A model generated the notes under the pieces. It searched no databases. It saw only the letters and a program-made list of their open reading frames with translations, and had not been told where the DNA came from. A DNA stretch of 64,000 bases from Devosia sp. (lineage in GTDB: Bacteria; Pseudomonadota; Alphaproteobacteria; Rhizobiales; Devosiaceae), in contig NZ_JANQAH010000007.1 in NCBI RefSeq assembly GCF_024707125.1, positions 372,001 to 436,000 of the forward strand, written 5' to 3'. The position numbers were made by a program, and so were the translations under genes. Shown here piece by piece: positions 35,589 through 44,832 of this stretch (positions are counted from its first letter, which is position 1; every line of letters begins with the position of its first letter).

Positions 35589-35932
35589 GACTTGTCCTCC
35601 TCTTGGGCCTTGGCGGCCATCATGGTTTTGAGTTGTGCTTCCAGAGCGTCGAAGCGCTCGGAGAAAAATTCGCGATAGGTGGCCAGCCAGGTGTCGGCTT
35701 CTTCGAGTGGCGCGGCATTGAGCCGGCAGGGGCGGAACTGGGCGGATTTTTCGCGGGTGATGAGGCCGGCGGTTTCAAGCACTTTCAGGTGTCGCGATAC
35801 CGTGGGCAAAGCGAGCGAAAAGGGCTCGGCCAGTTCAGTGACCGTGGCGGGGCCATCGGCCAGGCGCGCCAGCATGGCGCGGCGGGTCGGGTCGGCGAGG
35901 GCGGCGAATGTCTGGGTCAGGTGATCTTGCAT
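35585..35932 (-). CDS. ArsR family winged-helix regulator
   Basis: This 115-residue regulator has the ArsR fold (FAALADPTRRAMLARLADGP, then TVTELAEPFSLALPTVSRHL). The recognition helix is LALPTVSRHLKVLETAGLI. No metal-binding Cys cluster is seen, so it is not a classical metal sensor; the group paired with AHSA1 proteins is typically of this kind. It heads a two-gene unit, with an operator-like palindrome over its start codon. Confidence 0.9.
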   Translation of the reverse strand: MQDHLTQTFAALADPTRRAMLARLADGPATVTELAEPFSLALPTVSRHLKVLETAGLITREKSAQFRPCRLNAAPLEEADTWLATYREFFSERFDALEAQLKTMMAAKAQEEDKS

Positions 35933-35958
35933 TTGCGTACTTAGCTACTTATGCAAAT
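35931..35958 (-). promoter_or_regulatory. Operator-like repeat at the ArsR start
   Basis: ATTTGC (35931-35936) and GCAAAT (35953-35958) form an inverted repeat around two direct TACTTA copies. It spans the ArsR start codon at 35932, consistent with autorepression. Confidence 0.5.
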
Positions 35959-36038
35959 ACGATGCACTGATTGAAGCGGGGAGTCAAGTGGCGCGGGCTT
36001 GGGCTGGCTGCTAGGCTTTGGGGGAGGGAGCCGAACGA

Positions 36039-37214
36039 ATGCGTCGATTGCTGATTGCGCTCTTTGCGCTGCTGGTCGTGATGGTGGCCTTCGTTGGGGC
36101 AGGCTGGCTTTGGGCACGGCCGGACCAGCCGGCGGAGTTTTATCGCTCGGGGGTGGCCGAGGGTGCGCCGGGGACTTTGCTGGCGGTGGAGCCCTATGAC
36201 TTCGACGTGCCCGAGGGCGCGCGGGCGTGGCGCATTCTTTATGTGACGACGCGGATCGATGAGACGCCGGCAGTTGCGAGCGCCGTGGTGATGGTGCCGG
36301 AAGCGGCGAATGGACCGCTGCTGCCGGTTGCCTGGGCGCATGGGACCAATGGCACGGCGCCGGGTTGCGCGCCTTCGGTGGTTGGGCCGCTCAAGAATGT
36401 GCCGGCGGTGGGCGAACTGTTGGCGGAAGGCTGGGCCTATGTGGGGACCGACTATGTCGGGCTCGGCACGGAAGGCGGGCACGCCTATCTCGTGGGCGAA
36501 GATGCTGCGCGGGCGGTGCTGGATTCAATTCGGGCGGCGGCGCAGATGTCGGAGGTGGAGATCCTGCCGCGCACGGTCGTCTGGGGGCATTCGCAGGGTG
36601 GCAACTCGGCCCTTTGGACCGGGATGCTGGCTGAACAGTACGCGCCTGATATCGAGGTGCTGGGCGTTGCGGCGCAGGCGCCGGCAAGTGACCTGCCCAA
36701 ACTGGTCGAGGGCGCGCAGCGCGGCATGTTCGGCAAGATTGTCTCTAGCTATCTGCTCCATGCCTATGCCGAGATTTATGATGACGTGCGCGTGGAAGAC
36801 TATGTCGAGGGGTACCGCGCGGGGGTATTGCAGGACATAGCCGGGCGTTGCGCGGTCGATGCAAAGGCCCTCTATTCGATCGCACAGCTGTCGCTTTTGC
36901 CGGGCGAACTCTTTGCAACGCGGCCGGACGGCACGCCGTTGGGGGCCCGGCTTGAGGAGAACGTACCGGTGGGACCGTTCTCCATGCCGGTTTTCATCAG
37001 CCAGGGTGTAGACGACGATATCGTGCTCGAACCGGTGCAGGCGGGGTTTGTTGCCGGTCTCTGCGCGGGGGGCACAAACCTGATCTATCGCCGCTATGAG
37101 GGGCGAAATCACGTCTCGCTAGTGGCGCCGGATTCGGCGCTGACAGGGGATCTTGTCGACTGGACGCGAGCCCGTTTTGCCGGAGATGCGAGCGAGGGGG
37201 ATTGCGCGGTGTAG
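36039..37214 (+). CDS. Secretory lipase-like alpha/beta hydrolase
   Basis: This is a hydrolase of about 391 residues with an N-terminal membrane/signal segment (LLIALFALLVVMVAFVGAGW). The nucleophile elbow is GHSQGG near residue 182, with Asp in SQGVDDDIV and His in GRNHVS as the rest of the triad. The layout resembles fungal/bacterial secretory lipases (LIP family). Export to the periplasm or a membrane anchor is inferred, as no clear cleavage site follows the hydrophobic stretch. The ATG at 36039 is preceded by GGGAGG; an in-frame ATG at 36018 would add a short acidic extension. Confidence 0.83.
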   Translation: MRRLLIALFALLVVMVAFVGAGWLWARPDQPAEFYRSGVAEGAPGTLLAVEPYDFDVPEGARAWRILYVTTRIDETPAVASAVVMVPEAANGPLLPVAWAHGTNGTAPGCAPSVVGPLKNVPAVGELLAEGWAYVGTDYVGLGTEGGHAYLVGEDAARAVLDSIRAAAQMSEVEILPRTVVWGHSQGGNSALWTGMLAEQYAPDIEVLGVAAQAPASDLPKLVEGAQRGMFGKIVSSYLLHAYAEIYDDVRVEDYVEGYRAGVLQDIAGRCAVDAKALYSIAQLSLLPGELFATRPDGTPLGARLEENVPVGPFSMPVFISQGVDDDIVLEPVQAGFVAGLCAGGTNLIYRRYEGRNHVSLVAPDSALTGDLVDWTRARFAGDASEGDCAV

Positions 37215-37250
37215 CGAGGCGGCGCTCTCCACAGCCTATTGGGGTGAAAA

Positions 37251-37280
37251 TTGGCCTTTTGAGCCGGAACAGACTATATG
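37251..37280 (+). promoter_or_regulatory. Promoter candidate for gyrA
   Basis: TTGGCC and TATATG are separated by 18 bp, about 33 bp before the gyrA GTG. Confidence 0.4.
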
Positions 37281-37312
37281 TAGGGCAAGAAAAACCAACG
37301 TAGAATCACCCC

Positions 37313-40069
37313 GTGACAGATACGCCAGAAGGTGCAGCCGGCTCCATGCCAGGCGGCGACATCGCTCCGATCTATATCACCGACGAGATGCGCAAGAGCT
37401 ACCTCGACTACGCCATGAGCGTGATCGTGAGCCGCGCGCTGCCTGATGTTCGCGACGGCCTCAAACCCGTGCACCGCCGTATCCTGTTCTCGATGAGCGA
37501 GAACGGCTACGAATACAACAAGCCCTTCCGCAAGTCGGCGCGTGTCGTCGGTGACGTGATCGGTAAGTATCACCCGCATGGCGACCAGTCGGTCTATTTC
37601 GCCTTGGTGCGTATGGCGCAGGATTTCGCCATGGGCGAGATGCTGGTAGAGGGCCAGGGCAATTTCGGCTCTGTCGACGGCGACATGCCGGCAGCCATGC
37701 GTTACACTGAAGTGCGCATGCGCAAGATCACGGGCTTCATGCTCGACGATCTCGACAAGGACACGGTCGATTTCCGCGACAACTATGACGGTTCGGAACA
37801 CGAGCCGACCGTGTTGCCCGCGCGCTTCCCGAACATGCTGGTCAATGGCGGCGGCGGCATCGCCGTGGGCATGGCCACCAATATTCCGACGCACAACCTC
37901 GCCGAGACGATCAACGCGACTCTGGCTGTGCTGGAAAATGGCTCGATCACCACTGAGGAGCTGCTCGAGCACCTGCCGGGTCCGGATTTCCCGACGGGCG
38001 GGATTATTCTGGGCCGCGCCGGCATTCGCCAGGCCTATGAGACCGGTCGCGGTTCGATCATCGTGCGCGGGCGCTCCAGCGTCGAAGAAGTGCGCAAGGA
38101 ACGCGAAGCCATCGTCATCACCGAGATTCCGTATCAGGTGAACAAGGCGGCGATGGTGGAACGCATCGCCGAACTGGTTCGCGAAAAGCGGATCGAAGGC
38201 GTGGCGGATCTTCGCGACGAATCTAGCCGCGAAGGCATGCGCGTCGTCGTCGAGGTGAAGCGCGATGCGCTGCCCGAAGTTGTGCTCAACCAGCTCTATC
38301 GCTTCACGGCTCTGCAATCCTCGTTTGGCTGCAACTTCGTGGCGCTCAATGGCGGCAAGCCGGAGCTGATGAATCTCAAGCAGATTCTCGACGCCTTCAT
38401 CACCTTCCGTAAGGAAGTGGTTACGCGTCGTGCCCGGTTCATGCTGAACAAGGCTCGCGACCGCGCCCATATCCTGGTCGGTTTGGCCGTGGCCGTCGCC
38501 AATATCGACGAAGTCATTGCGCTCATCCGGACCGCGCCCGATCCGGCGACGGCCCGCGAGCAGTTGATGACGCGCCGCTGGCCCGCTGCCGATGTGGCGC
38601 CGCTGATTGCGCTGATCGACGATCCGCGTCACCGCATCAATGAAGACGGCACGTTCAACCTTTCGGAAGAACAGGCCCGCGCCATTCTCGAACTGCGTCT
38701 GGCCCGCCTCACGGCGCTCGGTCGCGATGAAATCGGCGACGAACTCAATGGGCTTGGTGCTGAGATCGAGGACTATCTCGATATCCTGCGCTCGATCGAC
38801 CGCGTGCGGCAGATCATTCGCGAGGAACTCGAAGCGGTGCGCGAAGAGTTTGGCTCGAAGCGCCGGACCGAGATTTCCGACCATGTCGCCGATTTTGACG
38901 ACGAAGACCTGATCGCCCGCGAAGATATGGTCGTGACCGTCAGCCATGCCGGCTACATCAAGCGCGTGCCGCTCTCGGCCTATCGGGCGCAGAACCGCGG
39001 CGGCAAGGGCCGTTCGGGCATGTCGACCCGCGAAGAGGATTTCGTGGCGCGGCTGTTCGTGGCCAATACGCATACGCCGGTGCTGTTCTTCACCAGCCGC
39101 GGCATTGCTTACAAGCTGAAGGTGTGGCGCCTGCCGCTCTCGGCCGCCAATGGCAAGGGCAAGGCGCTGATCAATATCCTGCCGCTGGAGCAGGGCGAAC
39201 GCATCACGTCCATCATGCCGCTGCCCGAGGATGAAACCTCGTGGGGCAATCTCGACATCATGTTTGCCACGACGCGCGGCACAGTTCGCCGCAACTCGCT
39301 GGCCGACTTTGTCGAAGTGCGCCAGAACGGCAAGATCGCCATGAAGCTCGATGAAGGCGACGAGATCGTCGGCGTCGACACCTGCACGATCAACAATGAC
39401 CTGCTGCTGACGACGGCACTGGGTCAGGCGATCCGCTTCCGCGTGGACGATGTGCGCCTGTTCAAGGGCCGCGATTCCATGGGTGTGCGCGGCATTCAGC
39501 TGGCGGATGGCGACAAGGTCATCTCCATGGCTGTCATCAACCACTCCGATGCCGATGCCGAACAGCGCGCTGCCTATCTCAAGATGAGCCGTGCGGTGCG
39601 CGGGGAGGCCGAGAGCGAAGAGCCGAGCACGGACGAGGCCGATGTGGTTGCCGGCGCGCTTGAGCCGGAACTCTATGCTTCGATGAGTGCCAGCGAGCAG
39701 TTCATTCTCGCCATTTCCGAGAATGGCTATGGCAAGCGGACCTCCAGCCACGAATACCGGATCACCGGTCGCGGCGGTAAGGGCATCGTCGCCATGGCGG
39801 TCAACAAGCGCAATGGCAATCTGGTGGCGAGCTTCCCGGTGGAAGACGAAGACCAGATCATGCTCATCAGCGATGGCGGCCAGACCATTCGCCTGCCGGT
39901 GGGTGGCGACAAGCCGATCCGCATCGTCAGCCGCGGCTCTCAGGGTGTGATCGTGTTCGACACGGCCGAGGGCGAGAAGGTGGTTTCCGTCGAGCGCATC
40001 AGCGAACCTGAAGGCGAAGAGGGCGATGATGCTGCTCCGCCGTCCGAGGGCGGTGAAAGCGACGCATGA
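37313..40069 (+). CDS. gyrA: DNA gyrase subunit A
   Basis: GyrA is the 918-residue DNA-cleaving subunit of gyrase, starting with GTG. The catalytic tyrosine lies in AAMRYTEVRM, about 40 residues after the quinolone pocket. The GyrA box appears as QNRGGKG in the C-terminal beta-pinwheel, which identifies gyrase rather than topoisomerase IV, and the protein ends in an acidic tail. In the quinolone-resistance-determining region the sequence reads HPHGDQSVYFALVRMAQ, so the residues aligned to E. coli Ser83 and Asp87 are Gln92 and Phe96. The HIT gene overlaps its stop by 4 nt. Confidence 0.97.
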   Translation: MTDTPEGAAGSMPGGDIAPIYITDEMRKSYLDYAMSVIVSRALPDVRDGLKPVHRRILFSMSENGYEYNKPFRKSARVVGDVIGKYHPHGDQSVYFALVRMAQDFAMGEMLVEGQGNFGSVDGDMPAAMRYTEVRMRKITGFMLDDLDKDTVDFRDNYDGSEHEPTVLPARFPNMLVNGGGGIAVGMATNIPTHNLAETINATLAVLENGSITTEELLEHLPGPDFPTGGIILGRAGIRQAYETGRGSIIVRGRSSVEEVRKEREAIVITEIPYQVNKAAMVERIAELVREKRIEGVADLRDESSREGMRVVVEVKRDALPEVVLNQLYRFTALQSSFGCNFVALNGGKPELMNLKQILDAFITFRKEVVTRRARFMLNKARDRAHILVGLAVAVANIDEVIALIRTAPDPATAREQLMTRRWPAADVAPLIALIDDPRHRINEDGTFNLSEEQARAILELRLARLTALGRDEIGDELNGLGAEIEDYLDILRSIDRVRQIIREELEAVREEFGSKRRTEISDHVADFDDEDLIAREDMVVTVSHAGYIKRVPLSAYRAQNRGGKGRSGMSTREEDFVARLFVANTHTPVLFFTSRGIAYKLKVWRLPLSAANGKGKALINILPLEQGERITSIMPLPEDETSWGNLDIMFATTRGTVRRNSLADFVEVRQNGKIAMKLDEGDEIVGVDTCTINNDLLLTTALGQAIRFRVDDVRLFKGRDSMGVRGIQLADGDKVISMAVINHSDADAEQRAAYLKMSRAVRGEAESEEPSTDEADVVAGALEPELYASMSASEQFILAISENGYGKRTSSHEYRITGRGGKGIVAMAVNKRNGNLVASFPVEDEDQIMLISDGGQTIRLPVGGDKPIRIVSRGSQGVIVFDTAEGEKVVSVERISEPEGEEGDDAAPPSEGGESDA

Positions 40070-40569
40070 CGCATGAGGGCCGCCAGCCGTTCGATCTCGA
40101 AGGGCTGGTGGCCCGCTCTCGTCATGGTCCATGCTTCATCTGCGAGCTGCTGAAGCACAACCCAGACTACGCCCATCACATCATTGCCGAGGATGAGGAC
40201 CATGTCCTTTTCCTCAGCAAATACCCAACGCAGCCTGGCTATGCGCTGGTCTGCCCCAAACGGCATGTAGAGGACCTCGCGCTGGAGCTTTCAAGCGAGG
40301 CATATCTTGCTCTGCAAGCCAGGGTCCATCGCCTCAGCAGGGCGATGAAACGGGTGCTGCCGGTCGAGCGCGTCTATGTGCTCTCGCTGGGCAGCCGGCA
40401 AGGCAATAGCCACCTGCATTTCCATGTGGTGCCGCTGCCGCCGGGCGTGCCTTATGAAAATCAGCAGTATCACGCGCTGATGGCCGAGCACGGGGTGCTC
40501 GACATCCCCGCCGAGACTATGGCTGACCTCGCCGGGCGGCTTGGTCGTGCCTATGCTGAAGAGCAGTAA
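40066..40569 (+). CDS. HIT family nucleotide hydrolase
   Basis: This 167-residue HIT protein probably hydrolyses or transfers nucleotides. The histidine triad is HLHFHVV near residues 117-123. The N-terminal CFIC pair (residues 23-26) and the central YALVCPKRHVEDL are typical of the Zn-binding HIT branch. The start overlaps the gyrA stop (ATGA), so it is co-translated with gyrA. The substrate is not predictable. Confidence 0.88.
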   Translation: MTHEGRQPFDLEGLVARSRHGPCFICELLKHNPDYAHHIIAEDEDHVLFLSKYPTQPGYALVCPKRHVEDLALELSSEAYLALQARVHRLSRAMKRVLPVERVYVLSLGSRQGNSHLHFHVVPLPPGVPYENQQYHALMAEHGVLDIPAETMADLAGRLGRAYAEEQ

Positions 40570-40574
40570 ATTTC

Positions 40575-40602
40575 GGGGCGCTTGGGCGCCCATTGTCTTT
40601 TT
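40575..40602 (+). terminator. Intrinsic terminator after gyrA-HIT
   Basis: GGGCGC-TTGG-GCGCCC (40576-40591) is followed by ATTGTCTTTTTC. Confidence 0.65.
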
Positions 40603-40624
40603 CGGCTCTATAGTTCCCGATCCA

Positions 40625-40698
40625 TCGTCATCGCCGGGCTCGTCCCGGCGATCCATGCGGAGGCAAGATGGATTGCCCGGACAAGCCGGGCAATGACG
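40625..40698. repeat. Palindromic repeat (family B copy 2)
   Basis: TCGTCATCGCCGGGCTCGTC through CATGCGGAGGCAAGATGGAT to GCCGGGCAATGACG. Same family as 29342 and 52128, with a few substitutions. Confidence 0.9.
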
Positions 40699-40789
40699 GC
40701 GACCGGGGGTGTTCGGCCGACGACATCTGCCGATGACTCTTGTCTTTTCGGGCGCCCGGTGGCTTGCTCCCATTGAGAGGAGACTCACC

Positions 40790-41410
40790 GTGTTCGATCT
40801 TTCGACGCTCATTCCCTATCTTGGCGCCTGCTTTCTCCTGGCTATCGTGCCGGGCCCCACGGTGACCGTCATCGTCGCCAACTCCCTGGCGCGTGGAACC
40901 GGGGCTGGGCTTGCCATCGTGGCGGGGACGCAGGCCGGCTTCCTGGTGATGACGCTGGTCGTGGCGCTGGGCATGCAGGCACTGGTGGCCTTCATGGGCG
41001 CTGCGTTCGACTGGATCAAGCTGATCGGCGCCGCCTATCTTATCTGGCTCGGCTTCAAGATGCTGCGCAGCGATGGCGATCTTGGCACTGTCGAGGCGGA
41101 GCGCGGCAAATCCAATCTTCGCACGGCACTTGAGGGATTTGTCGTAATCCTCTCCAATCCCAAGGCTCTCATCTTCCTCGGCGCCTTCCTGCCGCAGTTT
41201 GTCGATGTGTCGCAGCCGACATTTCCGCAGGTGATGGTGCTGGGGCTGTTCTTCATGCTGGTGGCCGGTTCGACCGATGCCATCTATGCCGTGGTGGCGG
41301 GTAGGGCGCGCGGGCTTTTGAGCGCGGCGCGCGTGCGGCTGGTGTCACGGCTTTCCGGCGTGATCCTGATGCTGGGCGGTGTCTGGCTGGCGATGCAGAA
41401 GCGGGCCTGA
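40790..41410 (+). CDS. LysE/RhtB family exporter
   Basis: This is a 206-residue exporter with about six transmembrane segments. The family motif is [19 protein letters not shown] near residue 20 and the central motif [17 protein letters not shown] near residue 118. The GTG at 40790 is chosen because GAGAGGAG lies 7 nt upstream and the hydrophobic N terminus follows directly; the longer ATG form from 40709 runs through repeat-flanking sequence. Its stop overlaps the GNAT gene start by one base. Presumed amino acid or analogue export. Confidence 0.88.
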   Translation: MFDLSTLIPYLGACFLLAIVPGPTVTVIVANSLARGTGAGLAIVAGTQAGFLVMTLVVALGMQALVAFMGAAFDWIKLIGAAYLIWLGFKMLRSDGDLGTVEAERGKSNLRTALEGFVVILSNPKALIFLGAFLPQFVDVSQPTFPQVMVLGLFFMLVAGSTDAIYAVVAGRARGLLSAARVRLVSRLSGVILMLGGVWLAMQKRA

Positions 41411-41901
41411 TGGAACAGGCCGGCCCCAATCTGGAGATCCATGATCTTCGTGATGTGATTACTCACAGGTCTGTTGTTGCGGAGCGGATCTGGCGAGCAT
41501 GGTGGGAGCCTGACGGCCAGTCGCTGTCTGACGTCGATGAAGCCCTGGACATGGTGCTGTCCGAAGCGGATTTTTCGTTCACACTTGTCGCCGTTTCCAA
41601 CGGCAGGTTTATCGGCACCGCGACAAGCATTCAGACCGATGTTGACGCCCGCCCGGATCTTGGCCCTTGCCTTGCCGCTTTGTGGGTCGAGCCGGAGGCG
41701 CGTGGTCGCGGCGTAGCCGGGACGCTGATCTCGGCGGTTCTGGAGCGCTTGTCATCCCATGGATTTGCCGAGGCCTATCTGTCGGCCAAGCCACATATGC
41801 GCGGATTTTATGAAAAGAACGGCTGGACACTGATCGAGTCCGATATTGACCGAGATCATCAGGATGTTTTCGTGCGCGCTCTGAAACGGGCCTCGGCATG
41901 A
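41410..41901 (+). CDS. GNAT family N-acetyltransferase
   Basis: This 163-residue acetyltransferase of the GNAT fold has the acetyl-CoA binding loop VEPEARGRGVAGTLI near residues 95-109, where the R-G-R-G-V-A pattern corresponds to Q/RxxGxG/A. It is in a tight unit: one-base overlap with the LysE-type exporter upstream and 4-nt overlap with the MFS transporter downstream, so acetylation and export of the same compound is possible. The substrate is unknown. Confidence 0.87.
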   Translation: MEQAGPNLEIHDLRDVITHRSVVAERIWRAWWEPDGQSLSDVDEALDMVLSEADFSFTLVAVSNGRFIGTATSIQTDVDARPDLGPCLAALWVEPEARGRGVAGTLISAVLERLSSHGFAEAYLSAKPHMRGFYEKNGWTLIESDIDRDHQDVFVRALKRASA

Positions 41902-43103
41902 GCGTGGGCAGCTATGGCAGCTTGCTGCGCCTTCCGGTGCCGCGGCGGCTTGCTGCGGCCAGCGTTCCGGCGGATTTTGCCGATTGGCTCGACTATGCGG
42001 CCGTTGTGGCGCTGGTGGTTTTTGCTTGGGGCGAGGGGCCTTTTGCGCTCGCGATGTTCGCGCTGGCATTGAGCCTGCCCTACGTGCTGGTTGGGCCCTT
42101 CATCGCGGTCGTGGTCGATAGGGTGCCGATCCGGACCGTGCTGGTGGTGAGCAATCTCGGGCGGGGATTAGCGACGCTGGGCTTTGCCTTTGCCGGCGAC
42201 ACGGCTGTGCTGCTGGCGCTGGTTTTCGTGCGCGGCTGCATCGACTCGGCTTTTACCCCGGCGCGGCAGGCGGCGATCCAGGCGAGTACGCCTGAGGCGT
42301 TGCGCGGGGTCGCGAACGGGCTGCACCAGGCGATCAACCAGACTTCCAAGATTGCCGGGCCGGCGCTGGGTGGTCTCTTGCTGGCTTTCTGGTCGGCACA
42401 GAGCATTTTCATGCTCAATGCCGCCCTGTCGCTGGTCGCGGCGCTGATTGCGCTGAGTGTGACGCTACCGCCGCGCCCGACTTCGGACGAGGAAAAGGGC
42501 AAATTCTTCACCGAGTCGCTCAAGGGAATCAGCGAATTCGGGCGGAGCCAGCGGCTCATGGTGGCGCTGATCTTTTCAGCCTGCGCCTATTTTGCGTTCT
42601 TTCTCTATGACGCGCTGATTGCGCTGTTGGCAGAGGGCTTTGGCTTTGGTGCCACGGCCTTTGGCCTGTCCATTTCGGCGTCCGGGTTTGGCGGTCTTGT
42701 GGGAGCGCTGGTGGCCGGGAGCATGGCCGGGAAGCGACCGATGTTGGCCATGTCGCTGGCCGCGGTGATTTCGGGCGTGACGACCTGCGCGGTTGCCATT
42801 GCCGCGCAGATGGGTTGGTCCATCCAGTTGCCGGCTTTCCTGCTGGTGCTTTGCTTCATGGGCGGGGCGACGGCCTTCATGCTCGTGCCCTATCGCACCA
42901 TCGTGCAGGCCGATGCGCCGCCGGACCGGATTGCGCGGGTGTTTGCAGCGGGTGAGGCGGTGATCACGCTGACCATGCTGTCGGCGCCGCTGATCGGCAG
43001 CTTCATTGCCAGCCAGTGGGGCACGCCGTCGGCTTTCCTCGCCGGGGGCGCCGTGCTGGTGTTGCTCGGGGCCGTTACGCTTGCCTCGCATCGCGGCCCG
43101 TGA
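41898..43103 (+). CDS. MFS transporter
   Basis: This is a 401-residue major facilitator of the drug/macrolide exporter-like (DHA3/MefA) branch. About twelve hydrophobic segments are present. A cytoplasmic loop between helices 2 and 3 contains VVDRVPIRTVLVVSNLGRG, the usual D-R-x-x-R/K motif, and the central loop is charged (SDEEKGKFFTESLKGI). It starts inside the GNAT stop codon. It is placed before coaD with 31 bp between. Substrate not inferable. Confidence 0.88.
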   Translation: MSVGSYGSLLRLPVPRRLAAASVPADFADWLDYAAVVALVVFAWGEGPFALAMFALALSLPYVLVGPFIAVVVDRVPIRTVLVVSNLGRGLATLGFAFAGDTAVLLALVFVRGCIDSAFTPARQAAIQASTPEALRGVANGLHQAINQTSKIAGPALGGLLLAFWSAQSIFMLNAALSLVAALIALSVTLPPRPTSDEEKGKFFTESLKGISEFGRSQRLMVALIFSACAYFAFFLYDALIALLAEGFGFGATAFGLSISASGFGGLVGALVAGSMAGKRPMLAMSLAAVISGVTTCAVAIAAQMGWSIQLPAFLLVLCFMGGATAFMLVPYRTIVQADAPPDRIARVFAAGEAVITLTMLSAPLIGSFIASQWGTPSAFLAGGAVLVLLGAVTLASHRGP

Positions 43104-43134
43104 CAAAACGCGAATAATTACAAGGGAGGGGCCG

Positions 43135-43629
43135 ATGAACGGTCTGGTTGGGTTTTATCCCGGTTCGTTCGATCCACTGACCAATGGGCATCTCGACGTG
43201 ATCGAGCGGGCCTGCAAGCTGGTGGATACGCTGGTGGTTGGGGTAGGCGTCAGCGCCACCAAGAAGAATCCGCTGTTTTCGCATGCCGATCGGCACGCCA
43301 TCCTGCAGCAGGTGCTGGGGCCGGTGGGGCTGCGGACCAATACCGAATTCAAGATTGTCGATTTCTCCGGCCTGATGGTCAATGCGGCGCGCGAACATGG
43401 CGCGAAGCTGATCATTCGCGGCCTGCGCGACACGACCGACTACAATTATGAAATGCAGATGGTGGGGATGAATGCGCAGATGGCGCCGGACCTGCAGACG
43501 GTCTTCCTGCCATCGAGCCCGCCCGTGCGGCATATCTCGGCCACATTGGTGCGTCAGATCGCCGAAATGGGCGGCGATATTTCCGCCTTCGTTCCGCCAA
43601 TCGTCCTCAAGGCCTTGAAAGCATCATGA
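43135..43629 (+). CDS. coaD: Phosphopantetheine adenylyltransferase
   Basis: CoaD makes dephospho-CoA from 4'-phosphopantetheine and ATP. The 164-residue protein starts with GFYPGSFDPLTNGHLDVIER, containing the T/H-x-G-H nucleotidyltransferase motif, and has the C-terminal SSPPVRHISATLVRQIA. AAGGGAGGGG precedes the ATG. The order coaD-cyclophilin-cyclophilin-queA-tgt is typical of alphaproteobacteria, with extra small genes added here. Its stop overlaps the next start. Confidence 0.95.
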   Translation: MNGLVGFYPGSFDPLTNGHLDVIERACKLVDTLVVGVGVSATKKNPLFSHADRHAILQQVLGPVGLRTNTEFKIVDFSGLMVNAAREHGAKLIIRGLRDTTDYNYEMQMVGMNAQMAPDLQTVFLPSSPPVRHISATLVRQIAEMGGDISAFVPPIVLKALKAS

Positions 43630-44213
43630 TGACCTTTTCCCGCCGCCTCTTCTCCGGCCTCGCCATCGCAGCTCTTGCCCTCTCCGCCGTGCCGGCGATG
43701 GCGCAGACCGGCAAGCCGCATCTGATCCTGACGCTCGAAGACGGTACGGTCGATATCGAGCTCTTGCCCGAACTCGCGCCCAAGCACGTCGAGCGCGTCA
43801 TCGCGCTGACCGAAGCCGGCTCCTATGACGGCGTGGTGTTTCACCGCGTGATCGACGGTTTCATGGCCCAGACCGGCGACGTGCAGTTCGGCAAGTCGGA
43901 TTCGCCGACCTATGACCTTGCCCGTGCGGGCATGGGCGGTTCGGACCAGCCGGATGTCGAGGCTGAGTTCAACTCCGAGAGCTTCCAGCGCGGTGTGCTC
44001 GGCGCGGCGCGTGCGCAGGATCCGAATTCGTTCAATTCGCAGTTCTTCATCACCACGGCCGATGCCAGCTTCCTCGATGGCCAGTACACCGTGTTCGGCA
44101 AGGTCGTGTCCGGCATGGAAGCCGTCGATGCGCTGGAAAAGGGCCCGCAGAGCGCCAATGGTGCCGTGGCCAATCCGGACAAGATCGTGGATGCCTCGAT
44201 CGAATATAAGTAA
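43626..44213 (+). CDS. Periplasmic cyclophilin-type peptidyl-prolyl isomerase
   Basis: This is a 195-residue cyclophilin with a Sec signal peptide (RRLFSGLAIAALALSAVPAMA, cleavage after AMA near residue 25). The core has YDGVVFHRVIDGFMAQTGD, GTARAQ-like GAARAQDPNS and NSQFFIT. It assists protein folding in the periplasm. It lies next to a cytoplasmic paralogue, a tandem pair conserved in Hyphomicrobiales. Either of two adjacent ATGs (43626, 43629) could start it. Confidence 0.93.
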   Translation: MMTFSRRLFSGLAIAALALSAVPAMAQTGKPHLILTLEDGTVDIELLPELAPKHVERVIALTEAGSYDGVVFHRVIDGFMAQTGDVQFGKSDSPTYDLARAGMGGSDQPDVEAEFNSESFQRGVLGAARAQDPNSFNSQFFITTADASFLDGQYTVFGKVVSGMEAVDALEKGPQSANGAVANPDKIVDASIEYK

Positions 44214-44315
44214 GACGCGACGGCTTTTGGGGGCCCGGAACTTGCCGGGCCGCCTTGCGCTTGGAACACATTGCCCCTAAATCCGGGCCACTTCATTTCT
44301 ACGAAAGCGAAAATC

Positions 44316-44828
44316 ATGGCCGATTACGCCGATCCCGAAAACACCCTCGTCATCGAAACCACCAAGGGCAATGTCGTCATCGAGATGCGTCCTGACCTGG
44401 CCCCCGGCCATGTCGACCACATCAAGAAGCTTGCCCGCGAAGGCGCTTATGATGGCGTGGTGTTTCACCGCGTGATCGATGGCTTCATGGCCCAGACCGG
44501 CGACGTGAAGTTTGGCAATTCCAATACGCCCGACTTCAACCCCTCGCGCACCGGCACCGGTGGTTCGCAGTACCCGAACATCAAGCAGGAATTCTCGGCA
44601 GAACCGCACGTTCGCGGCACCGCTTCCATGGCTCGCTCGCAGGATCCGAACAGCGCGAATTCGCAGTTCTTCATCTGCTTTGGTGATGCACGTTTCCTTG
44701 ATCGCCAGTACACTGTCTGGGGCAAGGTCATCGAGGGCATGGAGAATGTTGACCAGATCAAGCGCGGCGAACCCGTCATCAATCCGGACAAGATGGTTTC
44801 CGTCAAAGTGGCGGCTGATATCGCCTAA
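44316..44828 (+). CDS. Cytoplasmic cyclophilin-type peptidyl-prolyl isomerase
   Basis: This 170-residue cyclophilin has no signal peptide. Conserved residues include FHRVIDGFMAQTGDVKFGNS, the ASMARSQDPNSANSQFFICF stretch and FLDRQYTVWGKVI. The ATG at 44316 (MADYADPENTLVIE) gives the usual start; an in-frame ATG at 44271 would add 15 residues through spacer. It is the cytoplasmic partner of the periplasmic paralogue upstream. Confidence 0.93.
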   Translation: MADYADPENTLVIETTKGNVVIEMRPDLAPGHVDHIKKLAREGAYDGVVFHRVIDGFMAQTGDVKFGNSNTPDFNPSRTGTGGSQYPNIKQEFSAEPHVRGTASMARSQDPNSANSQFFICFGDARFLDRQYTVWGKVIEGMENVDQIKRGEPVINPDKMVSVKVAADIA

Positions 44829-44832
44829 GTCT

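Noticed and set aside
37274-40132. 952-codon minus-strand frame opposite gyrA
   Set aside because: It is fully antisense to gyrA and its translation is typical of reverse-complemented GC-rich codons. Similar long shadows lie opposite uvrA (20927-22612) and recG (59929-61389).
40582-40776. 64-codon frame containing VIAGLVPAIHAEARW
   Set aside because: This peptide is the translation of a family B palindromic repeat, not a protein.
44214-44315. Hairpin GGCCCGG/CCGGGCC between the two cyclophilin genes
   Set aside because: Only a 7-bp stem with no T-run; not called as a terminator.
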